This document shows positions 28,229 through 35,595 of a stretch of 64,000 nt of DNA, piece after piece. The DNA lies in contig JBDHXF010000016.1 of assembly GCA_039810585.1 (NCBI GenBank), positions 1 to 64,000 on the forward strand, in the 5' to 3' direction. Below the pieces are notes generated by a model. It had not been told where the DNA came from and made no database searches. It saw nothing but the letters and a program-made list of their open reading frames with translations. This stretch comes from JBBATK01 sp039810585 (GTDB lineage Bacteria > Bacteroidota > Ignavibacteria > Kapaibacteriales > NICIL-2). Made by a program: the position numbers and the translations under genes. How positions within the stretch are numbered: the stretch's first letter is position 1; each line of letters opens with the position of its first letter.

Positions 28229-28542
28229 AATACAATCCTTTCGCACGGTCTGTTGTTTTTGCACATCAATGCCGTTATCAGCAAAGCGTTTAACTGTGGT
28301 TTTGTGGCCACCACGGCTCTCAGGTAAAGATCGGACTTGTTTCTTCTGCGATAGAGTCGGTAATACACGCGGCGATCGATGTGATCACAATCTTGGATAA
28401 TGATATCAGGATCTTCAAGTGTTTCTATAACGCTTCGGAGTTGCATCTCCGGGTGACTGATGAGTACATGCCCGTTCTAACAGCTCTCACCACACGCTAC
28501 TCTGTAGTTCTGCGGGTCAAGCGTCTCAAATATGAACTCCAC
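28213..28542 (-). pseudogene. toxin-like (BECR-fold-like) gene copy 2, interrupted by an amber codon
   Basis: A GTG at 28542 opens MEFIFETLDPQNYRVACGES, then C and TAG at 28477-28479 (codon 22), then NGHVLISHPEM, SVIETLEDPDIIIQD, RRVYYRLYRRR and LYLRAVVATK, ending RIVLWRKS. In the sister gene codon 22 is Trp (QRWHEHIV), so TGG to TAG is the simplest history. Compared with copy 1 the order of motifs is the same (HPEM, EDPDII, YYRL, VVA, LW). A fragment could start at the ATG at 28446. Function is inferred from the family pattern and pairing with a DUF2283-like gene. Confidence 0.6.
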
Positions 28543-28695
28543 GTTCGGACTCCAATTGCGAAAGGTCAAAGAACTCACCCTAAACGGGATGGAGACCTTT
28601 GATAGTCTTTGAGCAGGAGGCGGGGAGTGAGTCCGAGACGAGCTTAGTATACGCCTGACGATAGCCAACACGAATTCTGCTCCTGAGCCCGCTGA

Positions 28696-28920
28696 TCTTA
28701 TCAACACTCTTCCGGGTCTTGGTGTGTGCCGGCAAGCGCTAAGCGACCGCTTTTGGTTATGTTGCGTATTGTCAACGCCCGGAAAATCGCTGCGAGCAGG
28801 ATGCCATGAACAGAGCGGATTGAACTTCCGGCAACCTACGTTTCATGACCGGTCCATGGTGTTAACGCCGAACGACATACTGCGAGAGTGCAGCCTTGCG
28901 TTGGAAATGCTCAGCGAGTC
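28696..28920. repeat. parent copy of the duplicated leader
   Basis: This is the intact counterpart of 27541-27766. It covers about 160 nt upstream of the ATG at 28856 plus about 20 codons, and is also the divergent intergenic region between the toxin-like gene (28542, leftward) and the HsdM-like gene (rightward). The remainder of 28543-28695 shows nothing else. Confidence 0.75.
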
Positions 28921-31165
28921 CAACGACGGCATCGACTTTCGTGCCCATGTGTTGGCGTTGTTGTATATGCGACGCCTGCATGTGCTCCCTCCGCACCAGC
29001 AGAGTTTAAACCTGCTTGCTGCTAATCTCCAAAATGCCTTGCGTGCGGCAGAGCGGAGTAGTCCCTTGCTCCAAGGTCTCAGCACCGATCTATCTTTCGA
29101 TCGCGATCCTCATGGTCGACGTATTGAGCCAAGCGTGCTCCGTACGCTGCTAAGCAGCTTTCACGGCCTGGCGCTTGTCGACCGCGACGTTGCCGCTGTT
29201 GCTACCGAGCGCTTCGTACTGCAGCATGCACAAGCCGATGAATCTACCTTTCTCTCGTCCTTGCTCTGTGCCCTCATGCCCATGCATCCCGGAGCCACGG
29301 TGTTGGATAGCGGTGATCAGAGTGGTTTACGCATAGCAATGGCGCAAAGACTCAGTGCTGCGCAGCAGGGAATTCCCGGTGGACTAGCGCGATTTCATGT
29401 GCGGGCGGAGACCGACAACCGTCAGTCCCAGCGCCTTGTCGGACTCGTCGCATCGCTCTGCGATGTACTCGTCGATTTCCAAGATATGGGTCGAGCCTTT
29501 GAAGCGTATCAGCCTTTGAGAGTGTATGATCGCCTGTTTGTGGAGCGACGTGACCAAGCGCCGTCCTTCGCTGCTATTGTGCGTTGCATGGCTGAGCATA
29601 GTCAGGCTGCGTTGTTGTTTCCGGATGATGTGGTGAGACAAATCCGCAAATCCGAAATGGCCGTGTTGCTCGACCGTGATGTACTCGATACGGTCATCAG
29701 CATCCATGGGCATGTCCGACCCAGTTGGCATCTGATGTTGCTGCGCGGTAAAAAGGGAGTGGAACGACGTCATCGTGTGCTCTTTTACGACTACGTTGAC
29801 AACGCCGATGGTCCTGAGCTCGAAGCCCAAGCCATTGAAGATATCGTTGCCGCCTATGAGACATTTCAACCCGGCGATCATCATGGTCGGGTGTTGCATC
29901 GGAGCGACATCGTCGCCTCCGCATCTATTCTACCCGCCAGTCATGGTCGCAGCAGCTTGTTTGCCTATCAGAGGGACAGCTATCCGGGAGCATTAAGTAC
30001 GGGACAGTTCATCGAGCTTGATGCGCGCATGATCGCACGAGGACTGGATGTTCACAGCTTTTTCCAAAAGAGCAAGAAGCTCGACTGTTACCGACCCGGC
30101 TTCCGCGATCCTTCGCTTGTCCGCGTTGCCGTCAGCTCCGCTCCAACGCTGAAGAACGCTGAGATCCGCACTCACTATGCCTTTGCCACGTGGTGGCAAC
30201 GCTGGTCTCCTTTGCTGTTACTGAAGCAAGAGGCTCAAGCTGCTTTGCGAGAAAGTTTTGTGGATGCGGTGTGCAAGGATTCCGTCCTTCCGCTTCCCCG
30301 TGCAAAGGCACTATTCCGGAGCTGGTGGGACGGCATGGAAGATGAACGCATGCTGCTCCGTCGCAATAGTCCGCTCACCGTGGCTACCGGCTGGATCGAC
30401 CGCACCTTGGGTGATGCGGAGCGAAAGGGTCGTCGCTTTTGGTTTGAGCTCGACACACCCACTCGACGCATGTTGGAGTACATGTGTCCGAACACCATGC
30501 GCAGTCTGCAACAGTCGCAAGCTACCTTGCGCGACATCGTTCAAACCCAGAATGAAGTGCAGATCGGAAGCTCCAAGAGTATTGCCGATCGGTTGCTGGA
30601 GCGACGTCGCATTACTGTCGACAGCGACATTCATCATGCTCGCGTTCAGGCAGAAGTGGTACGCGAACGTATTGGTGAGCTCAAGAGCTTTGTGGGCATG
30701 CAAAAAGATCGCATTGCCGAACTGCATCGTGATGCCAAAGAGAAGCGCACAGACGAACGCACTGTCACTCTCCACGATGATACCCGCGACATGCAAGACG
30801 AGCTTGGATTGATCTTCGCCCGGCTTGTTCCGGCGCAGAGCGAACTCAGTATGCTGGAAAAATCTCTGCAACCCTTCATGCACCTTGAGGAACGTCGTCA
30901 GGCCGAACAACTCGCGCTCAACGAAGTGGCCGATCGTCTCATTCCCGAGCTCCGCGAACTGCGCAGCGCCCTCTCACCTCAACTTTCCGGATCACTCGTG
31001 CTACTCCAATTCCGCGAACAACTCAGTCGCTTCGTCGAAGAAGCCATGCTGCGTAATCGCGAAGACCTCATTCGCGAACTCGAACAACTCTGGCGTCGTT
31101 TCGAACAAGGCGCACCCTTCAGTCCCGAGTACCAACAACGAAGTACCGTCCGCGACCTGAATTAA
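28856..31165 (+). CDS. HsdM-like protein with degraded methyltransferase motifs and coiled-coil tail
   Basis: 769 aa. The layout follows type I restriction methyltransferase subunit HsdM: an N-terminal helical part (LTPNDILRECSLALEML), an ERFVLQHAQADE segment where HsdM has a target/SAM lead-in, then VLDSGDQSGLRIAMA in place of SAM motif VLDPxCGSGGLL. Further on come ALLFPDDVV, DTVISIHG and VLFYDYVDNADG, which match the HsdM C-lobe. The catalytic NPPF/Y motif is missing (the region reads RVYDRLFVER), so it is probably not a methyltransferase. Residues ~590-740 are charged helices, probably coiled coil. No hsdS or hsdR is adjacent. The ATG at 28856 is preferred over 28724 because homology to HsdM starts there. 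Confidence 0.6.
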   Translation: MVLTPNDILRECSLALEMLSESNDGIDFRAHVLALLYMRRLHVLPPHQQSLNLLAANLQNALRAAERSSPLLQGLSTDLSFDRDPHGRRIEPSVLRTLLSSFHGLALVDRDVAAVATERFVLQHAQADESTFLSSLLCALMPMHPGATVLDSGDQSGLRIAMAQRLSAAQQGIPGGLARFHVRAETDNRQSQRLVGLVASLCDVLVDFQDMGRAFEAYQPLRVYDRLFVERRDQAPSFAAIVRCMAEHSQAALLFPDDVVRQIRKSEMAVLLDRDVLDTVISIHGHVRPSWHLMLLRGKKGVERRHRVLFYDYVDNADGPELEAQAIEDIVAAYETFQPGDHHGRVLHRSDIVASASILPASHGRSSLFAYQRDSYPGALSTGQFIELDARMIARGLDVHSFFQKSKKLDCYRPGFRDPSLVRVAVSSAPTLKNAEIRTHYAFATWWQRWSPLLLLKQEAQAALRESFVDAVCKDSVLPLPRAKALFRSWWDGMEDERMLLRRNSPLTVATGWIDRTLGDAERKGRRFWFELDTPTRRMLEYMCPNTMRSLQQSQATLRDIVQTQNEVQIGSSKSIADRLLERRRITVDSDIHHARVQAEVVRERIGELKSFVGMQKDRIAELHRDAKEKRTDERTVTLHDDTRDMQDELGLIFARLVPAQSELSMLEKSLQPFMHLEERRQAEQLALNEVADRLIPELRELRSALSPQLSGSLVLLQFREQLSRFVEEAMLRNREDLIRELEQLWRRFEQGAPFSPEYQQRSTVRDLN

Positions 31166-32493
31166 CTTGGCGAAGCATGAGAGTGTGTATCGCGATATAT
31201 CGTTCGTGTGTATGACGGCGCTTCGCACCGCCCTGACGTAATTCGGCCTTACAGGCCTCTTCGATCCCACACCGTGTCAACCATCATGCCTGTAGGGACG
31301 AATGATTATTCGTCCGACCCTCGAACGTCATGGTCGTTGTCGTTCGTGTGTGTGACGTCGCTCTGCGATCCCACACCGTGTCAACCATCATGCCTGTAGG
31401 GACGAATAATTATTCGTTCGACCCTCGAACGTCATGGTCGTTGTCGTTCGTGTGTGTGATGGTGCTTCGCACCGCCCTGACGTATGTCGCCCTTTCAGGG
31501 CTCTGCGATGGCGGTGTCGCCCGAAGCTTAACATTGATCAACGTCGCGTGTCTCCATGCTAAAGCATGGAGTTAAGATTCCTTTATCAGCAGGTTCAACC
31601 GCCGACCGCAGCTAAAGCTGCGGCGGCTGCAGGTACTGTTTGAAAGAGAATTGGTTTTATTGAGACGGACAACGAAAGTGATGTAATCATAAGGCAGGCG
31701 CAGCTTTAGCTGTCGCCGCCGCTGACGGGATGTTAGCCTCGGAATAATAACCCCAAGCTTTAGCTTGGGGGGGGGTACGAGCAATATTCGTCCAACTCTC
31801 GAACGTCATGGTCGTTGTCGTTCGTGGGTGTGACGGCGCTTCGCACCGCCCTGACGTATGTCGCCCTTTCAGGGCTCGGAGATGGCGGTGTCGCCCGAAG
31901 CTTAACATTGATCAACGTCGCGTGTCTCCATGCTAAAGCATGGAGTTAAGATTCCTTTATCAGCAGGTTCAACCGCCGACCGCAGCTAAAGCTGCGGCGG
32001 CTGCAGGTACTGTTTGAAAGAGAATTGGTTTTATTGAGACGGACAACGAAAGTGATGTAATCATAAGGCAGGCGCAGCTTTAGCTGTCGCCGCCGCTGAC
32101 GGGATGTTAGCCTCGGAATAATAACCCCAAGCTTTAGCTTGGGGGGGGTACGAGCAATATTCGTCCAACTCTCGAACGTCCTTGTCGTTGTCGTTCGTGG
32201 GTGTGACGGCGCTTCGCACCGCCCTGACGTATGTCGCCCTTTCAGGGCTCTGCGATGCCACTACGTGTCAACCATCCTGCCAGTAGGGACGAAAAATTTT
32301 TCGTCCAACTCTCGAACGTCGTTGTCGTTGTCGTTCGCATGTGTGTGACGGCGCTGCGCACCGCCCTGACGTAATTCGGTCTTACATGTCTCTGAGAGAG
32401 AGTTGACGAACGGTAACTCAACGAAGCTGTTTTTGGCAAATTTGACCGATATCTGATTTGATGAGCGCACAGCACGGGTAGATATAAAGTACA
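31166..32493. repeat. palindrome-rich intergenic repeat island
   Basis: About 1.3 kb without a gene, made of several hairpin families in many copies. (a) GGCGCTTCGCACCGCCCTGA followed by GCCCTTTCAGGGC or its variant GGCCTTACAGGCC, near 31215, 31470, 31840, 32210 and 32350. (b) GACGAATGATTATTCGTC-type palindromes, including GGACGAAAAATTTTTCGTCC at 32287-32306. (c) Hairpins closed by TAAA or TTTA loops at 31552-31571 (CTCCATGC arm), 31606-31623 (CCGCAGC), 31697-31717 and 31751-31770 (CCCCAAGC). Stem changes are compensated between copies, which marks structured REP-like elements. No transposase is present. Confidence 0.8.
31424..32170. repeat. 374-bp tandem duplication inside the repeat island
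   Basis: Copy 1 is 31424-31797 and copy 2 is 31798-32170, nearly identical and differing by one G in a poly-G run plus scattered bases. A partial third copy (32171-32255) repeats only the first ~85 bp. The unit carries four TAAA/TTTA-loop hairpins, two in each orientation. The near identity points to a recent event. Confidence 0.85.
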
Positions 32494-33384
32494 TCAACTC
32501 CACAGGGGGCTCTCGTGCCAATTGTCAGGCAACCCCATCCAGTTCAGCGGTAAATCTGAATATTCGTTGAACAGTTGCTGAATGCGATGGTTCCACGCAC
32601 TTGTTGGTGCGCATGTTTTTAGCATGAATCGCAGAATGGTCAGTATTCCAAACACCCTGTTGTTGGGGATGTCGACTGGATGATGCCATTGCGGATATTT
32701 CTGTTCGCGAGGCATCAAGGGTTTGACACCTAACTCACGATTCCATAGTCTGCCGTGGTGCGCACAGATATTTCGAACGGTATTAAGTGCTCGAAGCCAA
32801 GACTGCAACACCGCTTCAGGAATGCCAAATTCCTTGGCAATGCTCTGTCGTATGTCTGTTCCAACACCATTGTAAAATGTTAGCGTTCTGCCGAAACTCA
32901 TGACTTCAACCAGCATCCAGATTGGAAGAACTTCGTGTTCATCGCCATACTTGAATTGAAAGTGCTGAACGAATCGCTCCTTACTTCGTAACAATTCGGA
33001 CTGCAGCTCTGCCTGCCACTGCGAAAATCTGGCACTGTCAATATGTGGGAGATTATTGTGATTAGTATATGCAAAAGGACCGTGTTCGTGAGCGAAATAA
33101 TAGGCCAGCTGCGTTCGAATTGCTACTTCAATTCGCTCAAGTGCGTCAATGACTATAAGTCTCAATTGACGATCGAAGGTATAGTGAGTCCATACCGTTT
33201 TGAGAGTTGTTCCGGGTTTGTAAGATCCGTCGTCTCGACGGAAATTGTAGAGATAACCGGAAAGCCGGTAGTAATTGACAGACGTGAGACGTTCTACTAT
33301 TTCGTCATGACTGGCTATTAATCCCCTCGAGAGCAAAAGGTCAGCTTGCTCATCAAAAGTGAGAGGAATCTTTGTAAACTTCAT
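32494..33384 (-). CDS. Abi_2 family (AbiD/AbiF-like) HEPN protein
   Basis: 296 aa from the ATG at 33384 (MKFTKIPLTFDEQ); an in-frame extension to 33438 overlaps a terminator-like hairpin and is rejected. The Abi_2 hallmarks are present: SVNYYRLSGYLYNFR near the N-terminus, FDRQLRLIVIDALERIEVAI, and the HEPN nuclease motif R-N-I-C-A-H-H-G-R-L-W (R-x4-H) around residue 220. Family members give abortive-infection phage defence in lactococci and act as RNA-targeting toxins. A likely small RNA ends just upstream (33395-33590). The gene is flanked by repeats on both sides, consistent with a mobile defence cargo. Confidence 0.85.
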   Translation of the reverse strand: MKFTKIPLTFDEQADLLLSRGLIASHDEIVERLTSVNYYRLSGYLYNFRRDDGSYKPGTTLKTVWTHYTFDRQLRLIVIDALERIEVAIRTQLAYYFAHEHGPFAYTNHNNLPHIDSARFSQWQAELQSELLRSKERFVQHFQFKYGDEHEVLPIWMLVEVMSFGRTLTFYNGVGTDIRQSIAKEFGIPEAVLQSWLRALNTVRNICAHHGRLWNRELGVKPLMPREQKYPQWHHPVDIPNNRVFGILTILRFMLKTCAPTSAWNHRIQQLFNEYSDLPLNWMGLPDNWHESPLWS

Positions 33385-33394
33385 GGACGTGTAA

Positions 33395-33590
33395 AAAAAC
33401 GAAAAACCCCCCGAAGTATGCTTGCAATGCAGAGGCACGGGGGGTGTGCTGGGACGAATTTAATGATCGGGACGCTGATTGACAAAACGTCATGTATGCC
33501 GATTAAGATTACCATAACCCTTATGGGAAGCCGCGCAACTCGATTGTGCCTCGACTCAGAGCCTTGAATTACAAACTTGCAGATCTGTGA
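33395..33590 (-). ncRNA. candidate small RNA upstream of the Abi_2 gene
   Basis: On the minus strand an AGTATACATC stretch (33591-33600) could be a -10 region. The following ~190 nt contain no plausible gene but a CCATAA-GGG-TTATGG hairpin (about 33512-33526), and end in a strong terminator just before the Abi_2 start. Some AbiF proteins are reported to act with an upstream non-coding RNA, from which Cas13 ancestry has been proposed. The RNA here is inferred from the promoter-hairpin-terminator order only. Confidence 0.4.
33402..33445 (-). terminator. intrinsic terminator just upstream of the Abi_2 start
   Basis: Leftward reading gives ACCCCCC (33439-33445), a ~26-nt loop that can pair further, GGGGGGT (33406-33412) and TTTTTCGTTTTTTT. 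It ends 17 nt before the Abi_2 ATG, so it must either end a small RNA or attenuate the gene. Confidence 0.75.
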
Positions 33591-33632
33591 GATGTATACT
33601 CGTGACTGTCTTTCGTAAAAACAATGCGATGC

Positions 33633-33702
33633 CGTTCGCGTGTGTGATGGCGCTTCGCACCGCCCTGACTTATGTCGCCCTTTCAGGGATCTGCGGTGGC
33701 GG
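33633..33702. repeat. isolated copy of the repeat-island family (a)
   Basis: GTTCGCGTGTGTGATGGCGC through CGCCCTTTCAGGGAT repeats the unit seen in 31200-32400, on the other side of the Abi_2 gene, so the Abi_2 gene and its upstream region are bracketed by the same repeat. Confidence 0.75.
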
Positions 33703-33730
33703 TACATGATGATGGCGCTTGACTTCGTTC

Positions 33731-33914
33731 ACGAGATCGCTTCGCTATCGCTCGCGATGACGTGTTGGAGTATGTGGGGTGGTTCCCTGAGCGATCGACG
33801 TCATCGACGAGATCGCTTCGCTATCGCTCGCGATGACGTAATTGAGACTACGGGGTGGCAACCTAGGCGATTGACGTCATCGACGAGATCGCTTTGCTAT
33901 CGCTCGTGATGACG
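33731..33914. repeat. three copies of a 76-bp-spaced REP-like element
   Basis: GAGATCGCTTCGCTATCGCT followed by CGCGATGACG starts at 33733, 33809 and 33885 (the last with two changes), a constant period of 76. On the minus strand it reads CGTCATCGCGAGCGATAGCG, the style of the common GTCATTGCGAGC REP family of many bacteria. The sequences between copies also share GACGTCAT borders. Confidence 0.8.
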
Positions 33915-33949
33915 ATGTGGTGAGTAGACGGAGTGAAAGTGGTGTGCTC

Positions 33950-34507
33950 TCAGAGAAACTCTTGCACAACTTCTTCGGCGCGGTGGAGGGTGGCATCGAG
34001 GCGGTCGTTGACGATGACGACGTCGAATTCGTCTTGCAGCGACATTTCCATTTCCGCGCGTTGGAGGCGGAGTTTGAGTTGGTCTTCGCTTTCGGTGCTG
34101 CGAGCGCGCAGGCGTTGCTCGAGCACGTCTTGACTGGGTGGAGCGATAAAAATGAGCAGGGCATCGTTTGGAAAGGCGTGGCGCAGCGAAATGGCACCTT
34201 TCACATCCACATCGAACAAAATGTGTTGTCCCTCTTGGATGCTCTTCTGCACTTCCGAACGCAGAGTGCCGTAGAGGTTGCCGAAGATTTCCTCGTATTC
34301 AATCATGTCGCCACCGGAGACGCGGTGAACAAATTCCTCGCGTTGCAGGAAGAAATAGTCACGACCATGTTCTTCGGCCGGGCGTTTGGCGCGCGTAGTG
34401 GCCGAGATGGAGAAGCGTAGTTGCGGAAAGGTGGACAACAGGTGTCGTGCCACGGTCGTTTTTCCGGCTCCAGAGGGAGCTGATAACACGATGAGCTGTT
34501 TGTTCAC
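33950..34507 (-). CDS. gmk: guanylate kinase
   Basis: 185 aa from a GTG at 34507 (VNKQLIVLSAPSGAGKTT); the frame is open to a TTG at 34555, but the extra 16 residues do not fit the family. It has the P-loop SAPSGAGKTT, the GMP-binding region SISATTRAKRP, RDYFFL and EYEEIFGNLYGT, the Walker-B-like ILFDVDVKGA and the lid RLRARSTES. It phosphorylates GMP or dGMP with ATP in the cytoplasm. The YicC-type gene lies upstream on the same strand, the usual pairing, with a hairpin repeat in the 120-nt gap. Confidence 0.95.
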   Translation of the reverse strand: MNKQLIVLSAPSGAGKTTVARHLLSTFPQLRFSISATTRAKRPAEEHGRDYFFLQREEFVHRVSGGDMIEYEEIFGNLYGTLRSEVQKSIQEGQHILFDVDVKGAISLRHAFPNDALLIFIAPPSQDVLEQRLRARSTESEDQLKLRLQRAEMEMSLQDEFDVVIVNDRLDATLHRAEEVVQEFL

Positions 34508-34588
34508 GGCTTGAGAATCGATAGATGATGGGCAAAGACCGAAGATGGGAACCAACGTCAGACCAGGAAATCGCTCAGGAGATTTTTA

Positions 34589-34617
34589 ATACGAGCGTGC
34601 CGGAGGCACACTCGTAT
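34589..34617. repeat. 29-nt hairpin of the C.A-mismatch family (copy 2)
   Basis: Arms ATACGAGCGTGCC and GGCACACTCGTAT with a GGA loop; all positions pair except a C.A mismatch at the eighth. Compared with the copy at 21536, several pairs have changed on both sides while the mismatch and the trailing TCAT are kept. It sits between gmk and the YicC-type gene. Confidence 0.7.
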
Positions 34618-34630
34618 CATGATCACTTGC

Positions 34631-35503
34631 TTACTCTAAATTTTGAACCTGTTCGCGGATGCGCTCCAGTTCGTCTTTCACGCCAACGACCATACGCGCG
34701 ATGTTGGCATCATTTGCCTTCGATCCGATGGTGTTGATTTCGCGGTTCATCTCTTGCAACATGAAGTTCATTTGACGTCCGTTGCCTTCGCCGGTGCGCA
34801 TGCCTTCGTTCACAAACTTGATATGAGAGCGCAGGCGCACGCATTCTTCGGAGATATCGAGTTTGTCGGCGAGGAGTACAATTTCTAATTGCAGACGTTG
34901 CTCGTCGATTTCGTCGGCTTCAAAGAGTTGGGCCACACGAGCACGCAGACGTTCGCGCTCTTCGGGAATGCGCTTCATGCCAACTTCTTCAATGGTGTCA
35001 AGCGTGGTTTCGATGATCTTGACGCGATTGCGCAGATCCTTGATGATTTCCTTGCCTTCGTTCTTGCGCATGGTATCGAGTGAGGTCAGGGCTGACTTGA
35101 GTGCTTTGGCAACCACTTTCCATTGCACTTCGCTTTCTTTGTCGTCTTCCTCTTCCTGGGTCATCACATCGGGAATAGCCAGAAGGTCGGACAACAACAC
35201 CGGTTGTTCGATGTGCAGTTTCTTGCGCAGGGCATCGAGAGAGGCGTGATATGCCGCAGCTTTATGCGAGTTGATGACGGCACTGGTCTTCTGGGCGGAT
35301 TCGACCTTGATGAACACCGACACCGAGCCGCGTTCCAAGGTTTGCTTGACCATGTCGCGAAGTTCGGGTTCCTTGTGCAAGAGGTTCTTAGGCATCTTAC
35401 AGGAAAGCTCCATGTAGCGTCCGTTCACGCTGCGGATTTCAACGCTGACTGCAATTCCGTGTTCGTTCAGTTGGGCTTTGGAAAAGCCGGTCATACTTTT
35501 CAT
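34631..35503 (-). CDS. YicC/YloC-family endoribonuclease
   Basis: 290 aa, full length. It opens with the family hallmark MKSMTGFSKA and RSVNGRYMELSCKMP. The C-terminal DUF1732 part has RLRSHIKFV and QMNFMLQEMNREINTIGSKA. Members are metal-dependent endoribonucleases in E. coli (YicC, involved in sRNA turnover) and stress-related proteins in Bacillus (YloC). Its position upstream of gmk is conserved across many bacteria. Confidence 0.92.
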   Translation of the reverse strand: MKSMTGFSKAQLNEHGIAVSVEIRSVNGRYMELSCKMPKNLLHKEPELRDMVKQTLERGSVSVFIKVESAQKTSAVINSHKAAAYHASLDALRKKLHIEQPVLLSDLLAIPDVMTQEEEDDKESEVQWKVVAKALKSALTSLDTMRKNEGKEIIKDLRNRVKIIETTLDTIEEVGMKRIPEERERLRARVAQLFEADEIDEQRLQLEIVLLADKLDISEECVRLRSHIKFVNEGMRTGEGNGRQMNFMLQEMNREINTIGSKANDANIARMVVGVKDELERIREQVQNLE

Positions 35504-35595
35504 AGAATGGGTCTAATGGCTTGATGAAGGGGACAACACTGAGTCCCGGCGCCGTGGCAACGGGACAAGTACAAAGATACGAAGCGGGCTGTGGC

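Noticed and set aside
31208..32521. Small reading frames in the repeat island
   Set aside because: They are made only of the repeats read in different frames and recur with each repeat copy; none has independent coding character.
31190..33914. CRISPR array
   Set aside because: Repeats at 76 bp and 374 bp periods are palindromic, too long or too few, and the intervening sequences are themselves repeated; no cas genes are present.
26695..33914. Complete restriction-modification or transposon island
   Set aside because: No HsdS, HsdR, transposase or integrase is seen; the HsdM-like protein lacks catalytic motifs.
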